Source: Acidovorax facilis | GTDB lineage: Bacteria > Pseudomonadota > Gammaproteobacteria > Burkholderiales > Burkholderiaceae_C | DNA: 41,034 bases | Direction: 5' to 3' | Assembly (NCBI RefSeq): GCF_023913775.1 | Contig: NZ_JAMXAX010000037.1 | Location: forward strand, 1 to 41,034 | Shown here: one piece after another, positions 1 through 7,635 of the stretch | Layout: each line of letters opens with the position of its first letter | Position numbering within the stretch: position 1 is the stretch's first letter | The notes under the pieces: model-generated | What the model was told of the DNA's origin: nothing | Seen by the model: only the letters and a program-made list of their open reading frames with translations | Database searches by the model: none | Position numbers and translations under genes: made by a program

Positions 1-106
1 TACCTCGATTCGTACCTGGGGTGGTTCAGGTTGTTAGACCGATCAGGCCCGATGGGTCCACAACCCGCCCTGGTGCTGGGTGCGGCCATGGGGAATCAAG
101 ACGTCA

Positions 107-120
107 CTAGCATTCGCTAG
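107..120. repeat. Short perfect inverted repeat downstream of fumC
   Basis: A 5-bp stem (ctagc/gctag) with a 4-base loop lies about 50 bases past the fumC stop. No T-run follows on the minus strand, so it is not a clear terminator. No gene is visible in bases 1-170. Confidence 0.3.
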
Positions 121-170
121 AAGAGCCCATTTTTTCTTGAACTTTTGACCCACGCCACGCCGCCAGGCCC

Positions 171-1556
171 TCAGCGGCCCACCATATTGCCCGGCACCAC
201 CCACTGGTCGAACTGCTCGCCCGTCACATGGCCCGAGGCCACGGCCGCTTCGCGCAGGCTGGTGCCTTCCTTGTGGGCCTTCTTGGCGATGAAAGCGGCC
301 TTGTCGTAGCCGATGTGGGTGTTGAGCGCGGTCACCAGCATCAGCGAGCGATCCACCAGTTCGGTGATGCGCTCGCGGTTGGGCTCGATACCCACGGCGC
401 ATTGGTCGTTGAAGCTGGCCATGCCGTCGGCCAGCAGGCGCACGCTCTGCAGAAAGTTGTGGGCCACCATGGGGCGGAACACGTTGAGCTCGAAGTTGCC
501 CGAAGCGCCGCCGAAGTTGATGGCCACGTCGTTGCCGAACACCTGGGCGGCCAGCATGGTCACCGCCTCGCTCTGAGTGGGGTTGACCTTGCCGGGCATG
601 ATCGACGAACCGGGTTCGTTCTCGGGGATGCTGAGTTCGCCAATGCCGCTGCGCGGGCCGCTGGCGAGCCAGCGCACGTCGTTGGCGATCTTCATCATGC
701 TGGCGGCGAGGGTTTTGAGCGCGCCGTGGGCATGCACCAGCGCATCCACAGACGCCAGGGCTTCGAACTTGTTCGGCGCGGTGACGAAGGGCAGACCCGT
801 GAGGCGCGCCAGCTCGGCGGCGGCCTGCTCGGCATAGCCCTTGGGCGCGTTCAGCCCTGTGCCCACCGCCGTGCCGCCCAGCGCCAGCTCGACCAGGTGG
901 GGCAACGCCGCGCGCACATGGCGCTCGCCATGGTCGAGCTGGGCCACGTAGCCCGAGAACTCCTGGCCCAGCGTGAGCGGGGTGGCGTCCTGCAAATGGG
1001 TGCGGCCGATCTTGACGATGCCGTCGAAATCGTGCGCCTTCTTGGCCAGCGTGGCGCGCAGCTTGGCAATGGCGGGCAGCAGGCGGTGCGTGAGGGCTTC
1101 CACGGCGGCCACGTGCATGGCGGTGGGGAACACGTCGTTGCTCGACTGGCTGCGGTTCACGTCGTCGTTGGGGTGCACCAGGCGGCCTTCGCCGCGCTCG
1201 CCACCCAGGAGTTCGCTGGCGCGGTTGGCCAGCACCTCGTTGACGTTCATGTTGGTCTGCGTGCCCGAGCCCGTCTGCCAGACCACCAGCGGGAATTCGC
1301 CGGGGTGCTTGCCCGCGATGACCTCATCGGCAGCGGCCACGATGGCCTGGGTCTTCTTCGCGTCCTGCAAGCCCAGTGCCTGGTTGACCACCGCCGAAGC
1401 CCGCTTGACCTGGGCCAGTGCCTTGATGATCTCGCGCGGCTGCTGCTCGCCGGAGATGTCGAAGTTCTGCAGCGAGCGCTGCGTCTGCGCGCCCCAGAGT
1501 TTGTCGGCCGGGACTTCGATGGGGCCAAAGGTGTCGCGTTCGGTGCGGGTGGTCAT
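171..1556 (-). CDS. fumC: Class II fumarate hydratase
   Basis: Interconverts fumarate and L-malate in the TCA cycle without an iron-sulfur cluster, as a cytoplasmic homotetramer. The 461-residue length matches the family (E. coli FumC is 467). The superfamily signature [11 protein letters not shown] is at residues 316-326, with the catalytic serine in that loop, and the GRTHLQD motif puts the general-base-region His at 187. The start [10 protein letters not shown] at 1556 is the usual family N-terminus; the frame is open further upstream but that stretch is unlike any fumarase. It is monocistronic and diverges from the acidic orphan. The window also holds a class I fumarase, so the two forms probably share the reaction under different iron or oxidative conditions. 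A Fur-box-like sequence lies about 150 bases upstream. Confidence 0.97.
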   Translation of the reverse strand: MTTRTERDTFGPIEVPADKLWGAQTQRSLQNFDISGEQQPREIIKALAQVKRASAVVNQALGLQDAKKTQAIVAAADEVIAGKHPGEFPLVVWQTGSGTQTNMNVNEVLANRASELLGGERGEGRLVHPNDDVNRSQSSNDVFPTAMHVAAVEALTHRLLPAIAKLRATLAKKAHDFDGIVKIGRTHLQDATPLTLGQEFSGYVAQLDHGERHVRAALPHLVELALGGTAVGTGLNAPKGYAEQAAAELARLTGLPFVTAPNKFEALASVDALVHAHGALKTLAASMMKIANDVRWLASGPRSGIGELSIPENEPGSSIMPGKVNPTQSEAVTMLAAQVFGNDVAINFGGASGNFELNVFRPMVAHNFLQSVRLLADGMASFNDQCAVGIEPNRERITELVDRSLMLVTALNTHIGYDKAAFIAKKAHKEGTSLREAAVASGHVTGEQFDQWVVPGNMVGR

Positions 1557-1965
1557 GGGCAGCGGTTCTCCAAGTGAAATAACAGGTGGGCCACACGGTT
1601 GGGCGCCCCCGTGTGGCCATGGGGCAAGCAGGGCGGGCCAGCGTCTGGACGGAAACAGGTGCGGCCTGGCAACGGGGTCGCGCCCCGCAGAATAATGCAA
1701 AAAATAACCATTCTCATTTAATACGCAGCACTGCTGGTGCGCAAGCATGCGCTCGTCAGTGTGTGGCAAGCCCCGCTGCAGAGCGCAAAAAACGGTGCCG
1801 TCATCACTACCGGTGGGGGCTTCGCTTCGGCCCGCTGTGAGGTCTTGACAAGGCCCCACACCTTCTCGCGCTCAATCGTCGGCTTGTTCTTACACCGCAC
1901 GGGCGCCAGCGGGCACACCATGGCAGTGCAGCAACTTTCCTCGCCGCGAATCCACGGAGACCACC
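1557..1965. other. Intergenic region between fumC and the acidic orphan
   Basis: This 409-base divergent spacer holds the promoters of fumC (left) and of the acidic orphan (right). I see no protein with recognisable similarity in it. Open frames on both strands run through it but are continuations of shadow frames. The AT-rich patch around 1690-1722 is the best regulatory candidate, and a TTGACA-like hexamer lies near 1845 for the rightward gene. Confidence 0.5.
1702..1716 (-). promoter_or_regulatory. Fur-box-like site upstream of fumC
   Basis: On the minus strand the sequence reads TGAGAAT-G-GTTATTT. This fits the 7-1-7 Fur pattern TGATAAT-N-ATTATCA at about 10 of 14 positions and sits within ATTAAATGAGAATGGTTATT. 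It lies in a locally AT-rich patch of an otherwise GC-rich region. FumC is Fur-repressed in some proteobacteria such as Pseudomonas, where it replaces iron-dependent fumarase under iron limitation. That role here is inference from sequence and context. Confidence 0.5.
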
Positions 1966-2328
1966 ATGGCCAAAAGCAGCCTGCTTGGCATCGATGCCGA
2001 CAACCTTTCTCCCCTTCACAGCGCCAAGGGCAACGACAGCCTGGGCCCCAGCGATGCGTCCGACTCGGGCAGCGACAGCACCGGGCTGTATGGCACCGAC
2101 CCCGACAATGACACCGACCGCTACGGAACCGGCGAACGCGCGAGCGTGGAGCCCGAACTGCAGCTGGAGTCGCGCGACATCCTGCCCGACCATCTGGAGT
2201 CGATGGACACCGACGACGACACCGCTGAAAACGGCGATGTGCGGGCGGGAGCCGACCGGTATCCGGACGATGACCCGGCGGACGACCCGGAGCTGGATCC
2301 GGACTCCGGCGACGGTGCCGAAGCGTAA
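1966..2328 (+). CDS. Small, highly acidic hypothetical protein
   Basis: A 120-residue protein with no recognised domain, no signal peptide and no membrane segment. It is dominated by Asp, Glu, Gly, Ser and Pro, with runs such as DTDDDTAE and DDDPADDPELDPD in the C-terminal half, so it should be very acidic and probably disordered. The start MAKSSLLGID at 1966 has a good ribosome site (GGAGA about 8 bases upstream). The N-terminal SLLGIDADNLSPL segment is the only stretch that looks ordered. An overlapping frame (1985-2380) is judged a shadow. The gene stands alone between the two fumarases. Function unknown. Confidence 0.7.
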   Translation: MAKSSLLGIDADNLSPLHSAKGNDSLGPSDASDSGSDSTGLYGTDPDNDTDRYGTGERASVEPELQLESRDILPDHLESMDTDDDTAENGDVRAGADRYPDDDPADDPELDPDSGDGAEA

Positions 2329-2523
2329 AAAGCACGGCGAGGCCTCCAGCCAATCTGCCGTTGAGGCTACTGAGCTTTGAGAGGCGGGCCAGACTGCGAT
2401 AGCCGCGTTGTCCACAGGTAGTCTGCGCCAAGGCCGCGCCAGCGCCGTGTCAGCAGGGGGGTGGGATAATTGCGGGCTGCGTGCCCCGGCATGCGTTCGT
2501 TCCCGCCTCACGACAGAACCACG

Positions 2524-4089
2524 ATGACCACCACAATCCAATACGACGACCTCGTCGAGTCCATTGCTGCCGCGCTGCAGTACATCAGCTACTACCACCC
2601 CACTGACTACATCGCCCACTTGGCCCGTGCCTATGAGCGCGAGCAGAGCCCGGCAGCCAAGGACGCGATAGCCCAAATCCTGACCAACAGCAAGATGAGC
2701 GCTACCGGCCAGCGCCCCATCTGCCAGGACACCGGCATCGTCAATGTCTTCCTGAAAGTGGGCATGGACGTGCGGTGGGAGGGCTTTACCGGCAGCCTGG
2801 ACGACGCCATCAACGAAGGCGTGCGCCGGGGTTACAACCACCCCGACAACACGCTGCGCGCCTCGGTCGTGGCCGACCCGCAGTTCGCCCGCAAGAACAC
2901 CAAGGACAACACGCCCGCGGTGATCTTCACCGAGATCGTTCCCGGCAACACCGTGGACATCACCGTGGCCGCCAAGGGCGGTGGCTCGGAGAACAAGTCC
3001 AAGATGTACATGCTCAACCCCGGCGACAACGTGGTGGACTGGGTGCTCAAGACCGTGCCCACCATGGGCGCTGGCTGGTGCCCGCCCGGCATGCTGGGCA
3101 TCGGCATTGGCGGTACGGCCGAAAAGGCCGTGCTCATGGCCAAGGAAAGCCTGATGGACGACCTGGACATGTATGAACTGCAGGCCAAGGCCGAAGCCGC
3201 CAAGACCGGCGGCCCCGCGCTCGACAAGGTCGAGGAGCTGCGCCTGGAGCTGTTTGAAAAGGTCAACGCGCTGGGCATTGGCGCCCAAGGCCTGGGCGGC
3301 CTGACCACGGTGCTGGACGTCAAGATCAAGATGTACCCCACGCACGCGGCCAGCAAGCCCATCGCCATGATCCCGAACTGCGCCGCCACACGCCACGCGC
3401 ACTTTGTAATGGACGGCTCGGGCCCCGTGTACCTTACGCCCCCGAGCCTGGACCTGTGGCCCAACGTGAACTGGGCGCCCGACTACAACAAGAGCAAGAA
3501 GGTCAACCTCGACACGCTAACCAAGGAAGAAGTCGCCAGCTGGAAGCCCGGCGACACGCTGCTGCTCAACGGCAAGATGCTCACGGGCCGCGATGCTGCG
3601 CACAAGCGCATTCAGGACATGCTGGCCAAGGGCGAAAAGCTGCCCGTGGACTTCACCAACCGCGTCATCTACTACGTGGGCCCCGTGGACCCCGTCAAGG
3701 GCGAGGCCGTGGGCCCTGCCGGCCCCACCACCGCCACGCGCATGGATGGCTTCACCGAGATGATGCTGGCCCAGACCGGCCTGATCGCCATGGTGGGCAA
3801 GGCCGAGCGCGGCCCGGTCGCCATCGAGGCCATCAAGAAGCACCAAAGCGCCTACCTCATGGCTGTGGGCGGCGCCGCCTATCTGGTCTCCAAGGCCATC
3901 AAGGCCGCCAAGGTCGTGGGTTTTGAAGACCTGGGCATGGAAGCCATCTACGAATTTGACGTGGTGGACATGCCCGTGACCGTGGCCGTGGATGCCGGCG
4001 GCACCAGCGCCCACGTCACCGGCCCGGCCGAATGGCAAAAGCGCATTGCCTCGGGCGAATTCAAGGGCATCGGGGTCGCCGCGGCCTGA
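2524..4089 (+). CDS. fumA: Class I fumarate hydratase, iron-sulfur dependent
   Basis: A [4Fe-4S] hydro-lyase that interconverts fumarate and malate in the cytoplasm. The 521-residue single chain contains both the alpha (N-terminal) and beta (C-terminal) domains of class I fumarases. Likely cluster ligands are Cys67 (RPICQDTG), Cys186 (GWCPPGM) and Cys286 (IPNCAATRH). KGGGSENKSK lies at 151-160, and the C-terminal beta-domain swivel carries GPAGPTTATRMD. The start MTTTIQYDDL at 2524 is preferred; 18 extra codons are open upstream but look noncoding. Followed by an intrinsic terminator. In E. coli class I enzymes are oxygen- and iron-sensitive and FumC is not, so the nearby fumC offers a backup. 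The symbol is by analogy and could equally be fumB. Confidence 0.95.
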   Translation: MTTTIQYDDLVESIAAALQYISYYHPTDYIAHLARAYEREQSPAAKDAIAQILTNSKMSATGQRPICQDTGIVNVFLKVGMDVRWEGFTGSLDDAINEGVRRGYNHPDNTLRASVVADPQFARKNTKDNTPAVIFTEIVPGNTVDITVAAKGGGSENKSKMYMLNPGDNVVDWVLKTVPTMGAGWCPPGMLGIGIGGTAEKAVLMAKESLMDDLDMYELQAKAEAAKTGGPALDKVEELRLELFEKVNALGIGAQGLGGLTTVLDVKIKMYPTHAASKPIAMIPNCAATRHAHFVMDGSGPVYLTPPSLDLWPNVNWAPDYNKSKKVNLDTLTKEEVASWKPGDTLLLNGKMLTGRDAAHKRIQDMLAKGEKLPVDFTNRVIYYVGPVDPVKGEAVGPAGPTTATRMDGFTEMMLAQTGLIAMVGKAERGPVAIEAIKKHQSAYLMAVGGAAYLVSKAIKAAKVVGFEDLGMEAIYEFDVVDMPVTVAVDAGGTSAHVTGPAEWQKRIASGEFKGIGVAAA

Positions 4090-4151
4090 GGCCCCACTCG
4101 GCGTCGCCCTGGCGGCAGACTCGACGCTGGTACCAGGGCAACCGCTCTCCC

Positions 4152-4175
4152 AACCGCCTTCGGGCGGTTTTTTCT
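4152..4175 (+). terminator. Rho-independent terminator after class I fumarase
   Basis: A 7-bp perfect stem (aaccgcc/ggcggtt) closed by a stable TTCG tetraloop is followed directly by a run of T residues, about 60 bases after the fumarase stop. Confidence 0.85.
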
Positions 4176-4236
4176 TGGGGCTCGCCCAATCCGGCACGAA
4201 GGCTGCGTCTTTCCTACAATCCACGCTTTCCTCCAA

Positions 4237-5127
4237 ATGCCAGAGCTTGGTTCCTCGATGCCGCAGGCCTCTTCTCCCATCGGTGTATTTGATAGTGGCG
4301 TCGGTGGGCTGAGCGTGCTGCGCGCCCTGCTGGCCGCCATGCCCCACGAACGTTTCGTGTATCTGGCAGACAGCGCCAACGCCCCCTATGGCGAGCGCGG
4401 CGATGCCTTTGTGGCCGCCCGCACCCACGCCATCACCGAGTACCTGCGCGAGCAGCACCACATCAAGGCGCTGGTTGTAGCCTGCAATACCGCCACGGCA
4501 GCGGCTATCCACGAAGTGCGCAGCAGCCACCCGGAATTACCCCTTGTGGGCCTGGAGCCCGCCATAAAGCCCGCCCTCGCGGTGACAAAGACAGGCCACG
4601 TGGGTGTGATCGGCACCCGGGGCACGCTGACCAGTGCGAAGTTCGGCAAGCTCATGGCCTCGCTGGCTGACCAGGCGCATTTTGTGGTGCAACCCTGTGA
4701 CGGCCTGGCCCATGCCATCGAGCGCAGCGTGGCGCTGCCAGTGGCCGACCAAGGCAGCCCCGTCCATGCCACTGAGACCGGGGCGCTGTGCGCGCGTTAT
4801 GTCCAAGCCATGGGCAGCTTTGGCACCGCCCCGGGGCAGATGGACACGCTGGTACTGGGCTGCACGCACTACATCTTTGTGGCGCACGAGCTGCGCGCAC
4901 TGGTCGGGCCGGGCGTGCAGTTCATCGAGACCGGTGAGCCCGTCGCCCGCCAGACGCGGCGCTTGCTGGAGACTGCGGGGCTAAAGGCCGCGCCCGATGG
5001 TGCCGTGGCCACGGATGCACCACGCACCCGCCTGTTGACCACCGGGCCGGTGGCCATGCTTCAGGCGGCTGCAGAGCGCTGGCTGGGTTTGCCCGCAGAC
5101 TGCTGTGAAACGGTGTCTGTGCCTTGA
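4237..5127 (+). CDS. murI: Glutamate racemase
   Basis: Converts L-glutamate to D-glutamate for peptidoglycan precursor synthesis in the cytoplasm. Motifs, numbered from the 4237 start: IGVFDSGVGGLS with Asp19-Ser20, the first catalytic cysteine Cys83 in VACNTATAAA, and the second in LGCTHYIF (Cys209, His211). At 296 residues it is slightly longer than the usual 265-285. An in-frame ATG at 4258 (MPQASSPIGVFDS) would fit the family start equally well, and neither start has a strong ribosome site. The gene follows the fumarase terminator and is convergent with the metallopeptidase, so it is probably a single-gene transcript. Confidence 0.94.
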   Translation: MPELGSSMPQASSPIGVFDSGVGGLSVLRALLAAMPHERFVYLADSANAPYGERGDAFVAARTHAITEYLREQHHIKALVVACNTATAAAIHEVRSSHPELPLVGLEPAIKPALAVTKTGHVGVIGTRGTLTSAKFGKLMASLADQAHFVVQPCDGLAHAIERSVALPVADQGSPVHATETGALCARYVQAMGSFGTAPGQMDTLVLGCTHYIFVAHELRALVGPGVQFIETGEPVARQTRRLLETAGLKAAPDGAVATDAPRTRLLTTGPVAMLQAAAERWLGLPADCCETVSVP

Positions 5128-5211
5128 CCAACCACTGTTTTAGGGCCTGGCGCTTTGCCAGCAAGCGCAAATTGCAAAGTGCCATCAACAAAGTGGCGTT
5201 CAACTTTTCTT

Positions 5212-5748
5212 CTACCCAGAACTAGTTTCAGCAGCAGCGCTCCACAGCCGTTCACCCGCATGCTCCACATGGGTGAGGTACAGGCGCAGGTCGAACTCGT
5301 ATTGGTGGTACTGCGGCTCCATGTGAGTACACAGTTGGTAAAAAGCCTTGCCGTGGTCCTTCTCACGCAGATGGGCCAGCTCGTGGACCACAATCATGCG
5401 CAGAAACTCGTCGGGTGCTTGTTTGAACATCGACGCAATGCGGATCTCATGCTTGGCCGCCAGCCGGTTGCCCTGCACGCGCGAGACCGCCGTGTGCAAC
5501 CCCAAGGCATGGCGCACCACGTGGATCTTGTTGTCAAAAAGGACCTTGTTGACCGTGCCCGCATTGCGCAGGTAACGCGCCTTGAGTTCCTGCGCGTAGT
5601 CATACAGCGCCTTGTCGCTGCGCACCGCATGGGCCTGGGGATACTTGCGCTGCAACATGCCCCCCAGCCGCCCCTGCGCAAGCAGATCACGCGCCTGGTC
5701 CTGCAAAGACACCGGATAGGAACGTAGATACGGTAGATCAGAGGTCAT
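5212..5748 (-). CDS. YgjP-like (DUF45) zinc metallopeptidase
   Basis: A 178-residue putative zinc peptidase of the YgjP/SprT-like (DUF45) type. The zincin motif is in the C-terminal half: VVHELAHLREKDHGKAF, with the HELAH pair as metal ligands and a downstream His in REKDHG as the expected third. It then continues into the family's MEPQYHQYEFDLRLYLTH. Unlike longer YgjP members (about 230-240 residues) the N-terminal beta-rich domain is short. The start chosen is ATG at 5748; an in-frame GTG at 5757 adds three residues. No signal peptide, so cytoplasmic. Its substrate is unknown and the neighbours give no clue. Confidence 0.85.
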   Translation of the reverse strand: MTSDLPYLRSYPVSLQDQARDLLAQGRLGGMLQRKYPQAHAVRSDKALYDYAQELKARYLRNAGTVNKVLFDNKIHVVRHALGLHTAVSRVQGNRLAAKHEIRIASMFKQAPDEFLRMIVVHELAHLREKDHGKAFYQLCTHMEPQYHQYEFDLRLYLTHVEHAGERLWSAAAETSSG

Positions 5749-5911
5749 GGAAAGCACGACAGTTCGAAGAGATCACAGAACTGCGCAGGACCGCATTGAA
5801 TACAACGCACACGGGCACAAGTCATTGCCACAGCCTGTCGATCAACTTTTGCCACCAGCACATGCAAGGCAACCCCACACGGGGACACCAGTGTGAGGTT
5901 GAATGAAAGAA

Positions 5912-6550
5912 TCAGTGCAGGTGGCGCGGACGGCGACCACCACCGCCACCATGACCACTGCCGGAGCCGCCCCCACCAGGGCCACGCGGCGGTTTTCCGA
6001 TCTCCAGCGAGTTCACCAGCGCATCAAAGCGCTGGCTGAACAGCTTGTCGATCTCGGCCACCACGCCGCCCAGTTCGGCACCATCAAAGTGGCGCTCCAT
6101 CATGTTGACAACGTCCTGCACCAGCAAATCACGCTGCACCTGCATGATGGCGGCGGGCGTGGGGCCGACAAACAGCATGACGAAATCGTCGCGCGACTCC
6201 GCACCCTGCTCTTCCTCGTCCTCGTCGAAATCTGCGTCGTAGAACGTGACTTCGATGGCAGCACCTTGCTCGGCAAGCTCATTGAGGCTCATGCACATTT
6301 CGTCCAGAACTTGGCGAAAGTCTTCATCCCCCCGCACCGTCCAGCACATCTGCAGCAAGTGTTCCTGCGCGTCGTATTTGATGCCGGGCTCTTCTTCGTA
6401 GGCGCTGGCTGCGCCATCAGCCAGCGAGCGGGCTCCGGCGTACTTCCACAAGGGTTTGAGCGCCTCCTGGAGTTGGTCAAAGCTCACATCAGCGCGCAGC
6501 TGGACTTGTCCGTGGACGTGGATTTCGAAGGGAGCGTTGTAACTTGACAT
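5912..6550 (-). CDS. Conserved hypothetical protein with Gly/His-rich tail
   Basis: A 212-residue soluble protein. It begins MSSYNAPFEIHVHGQVQL and has a mixed alpha/beta body with a strongly acidic patch (DADFDEDEEEQG, about residue 105). Residues from about 185 form a low-complexity Gly-rich, Arg-rich tail with GSGHGGGGGRRPRHLH at the very end. The body resembles a hypothetical family of Burkholderiales that I believe is DUF6806, but I am not certain. The tail could bind metal or nucleic acid; that is speculation. The 154-base gap to the metallopeptidase and the MITE just upstream suggest it is transcribed alone. Confidence 0.75.
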   Translation of the reverse strand: MSSYNAPFEIHVHGQVQLRADVSFDQLQEALKPLWKYAGARSLADGAASAYEEEPGIKYDAQEHLLQMCWTVRGDEDFRQVLDEMCMSLNELAEQGAAIEVTFYDADFDEDEEEQGAESRDDFVMLFVGPTPAAIMQVQRDLLVQDVVNMMERHFDGAELGGVVAEIDKLFSQRFDALVNSLEIGKPPRGPGGGGSGSGHGGGGGRRPRHLH

Positions 6551-6561
6551 GATTGAATCCT

Positions 6562-6831
6562 AGAGCCTGTTCAATGTCCTTTTGGAGTCGCACAAGTACC
6601 TTACCGGGATGGGCTGCTAGGCGCGGTGCGCAGTTGATAGCCCGGCTATCAACAAGCGCCGCAACGCCGCAGACCGCCCGGCAAGGCACTTGCCCAAAGG
6701 GTTGGAGTGAAATCGGGCGATTGGACGCCCCGGCTGCTTGCATGGGCATGAGCCCATACTGCGCAGCCGGAGCATCCACTCATCCCGATTGCACTCCAAT
6801 GCGATCTCCAAAAGGACATTGAACAGGCTCT
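6562..6831. repeat. MITE-like nested inverted-repeat element
   Basis: A 270-bp noncoding element bounded by perfect 26-bp terminal inverted repeats (6562-6587 and 6806-6831, starting agagcctgttcaatgtcc). Inside are a near-perfect palindrome, gttgatagcc-c-ggctatcaac (about 6630-6652), and a second inverted pair at about 6702-6717 and 6783-6798 (ttggagtg[a/c]aatcggg), so the whole element could fold into nested hairpins. No transposase frame is visible and no clear target-site duplication is seen. It lies between the DUF6806-like gene and tRNA-Leu. The shape is that of a non-autonomous MITE mobilised by an IS with matching ends elsewhere in the genome. Confidence 0.75.
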
Positions 6832-6834
6832 TCG

Positions 6835-6927
6835 TGGTGCCCCGAGCCGGGGTCGAACCGGCACGCCCCTTTTCAGGAAAGCGGCGGATTTTAAGTCCGC
6901 AGTGTCTACCAATTTCACCATCGGGGC
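6835..6927 (-). tRNA. tRNA-Leu (anticodon UAA)
   Basis: The minus strand folds as a class II tRNA of 93 nt including the encoded CCA. The acceptor stem GCCCCGA/TCGGGGC is perfect, the anticodon stem-loop gcgga-cttaaaa-tccgc gives UAA, a long variable arm is present, and the T-arm contains GGTTCGACCCC. It is the last gene of the minus-strand tRNA cluster. The MITE lies three bases beyond its 3' end. Confidence 0.96.
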
Positions 6928-7048
6928 GCCGGCTGCCCAACGCACTCCTGCGTCGCAGCGTAACCCGGGCAGCGCATGCGCGCAATGCCCTGTCGTATCT
7001 CTGGTCACAGGGCCGACGCCCCGCCGAGCCGCCCGCCTTGCACCACCA

Positions 7049-7076
7049 AGAAAAAAGGGAAGCCGAAGCTTCCCTT
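7049..7076 (-). terminator. Rho-independent terminator after tRNA-Gly
   Basis: On the minus strand: stem GGGAAGC, loop TTCG, stem GCTTCCC, then TTTTTT. It lies about 8 bases downstream of the tRNA-Gly at 7084-7159 and before tRNA-Leu, so tRNA-Leu probably has its own promoter in 6928-7048 or depends on read-through. Confidence 0.8.
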
Positions 7077-7083
7077 ACAAATA

Positions 7084-7159
7084 TGGAGCGGGAAAAGAGT
7101 CTCGAACTCTCGACCTCAACCTTGGCAAGGTTGCGCTCTACCAACTGAGCTATTCCCGC
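7084..7159 (-). tRNA. tRNA-Gly (anticodon GCC)
   Basis: 76 nt including CCA on the minus strand. Acceptor stem begins GCGGGAA, the anticodon stem-loop is caacc-ttgccaa-ggttg (GCC), and the T-arm contains GAGTTCGAGACTC. The gene is identical in sequence to the copy at 7474-7549. Confidence 0.97.
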
Positions 7160-7341
7160 ATTCGCCTACTGCACCCGACGTTTCCATCAGAGCTAATCAG
7201 CAAGCCTCAAATTATATCGCTATTTTTTGGCTCTATTCGATTGCAAACCAAAAAATCAACCAATCACCATCCATCCTTCAACAGTCATCTTGATTACGAC
7301 GATCACAGAAGATCTTCAGACATCAAGACACAGACCGTATC

Positions 7342-7415
7342 TGGAGGCGCGGTCCGGAGTCGAACCGGACTAACCGGATTTGCAATCCGGGGCATAACCG
7401 CTTTGCTACCGCGCC
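7342..7415 (-). tRNA. tRNA-Cys (anticodon GCA)
   Basis: 74 nt including the encoded 3' TCCA on the minus strand. Acceptor stem GGCGCGG/CCGCGCC, anticodon stem-loop ccgga-ttgcaaa-tccgg (GCA), T-arm GGTTCGACTCC. It lies between the two identical tRNA-Gly genes. Confidence 0.97.
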
Positions 7416-7436
7416 AGAAATTCACATTTCTCTGAC

Positions 7437-7465
7437 AAAAAAGGGAAGCATTTGCTTCCCTTTTT
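7437..7465 (-). terminator. Terminator-like hairpin between tRNA-Gly and tRNA-Cys
   Basis: On the minus strand: GGGAAGC, loop aaat, GCTTCCC, then six T residues. The stem is the same as that of the terminator after the other tRNA-Gly gene, which suggests the tRNA-Gly plus terminator unit was duplicated. If efficient, it would uncouple tRNA-Cys from the upstream tRNA-Gly. Confidence 0.65.
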
Positions 7466-7473
7466 GTGGAAAT

Positions 7474-7549
7474 TGGAGCGGGAAAAGAGTCTCGAACTCT
7501 CGACCTCAACCTTGGCAAGGTTGCGCTCTACCAACTGAGCTATTCCCGC
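7474..7549 (-). tRNA. tRNA-Gly (anticodon GCC), second copy
   Basis: Identical over all 76 nt to the copy at 7084-7159. It is first in the minus-strand order Gly-Cys-Gly-Leu, immediately downstream of lon. Confidence 0.97.
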
Positions 7550-7635
7550 ATTTTACCGAAGCCTCACATTGTACAACGTTTGCTGCGATGGAATGAATTG
7601 TAGCGCATTTTTTGGGGTTCTCAAAAAAATTTGCG

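Noticed and set aside
228-1577. Long plus-strand open frame of 449 codons over fumC
   Set aside because: It is the antisense shadow of fumC in high-GC DNA; His/Gly/Ala-rich, no recognisable domain.
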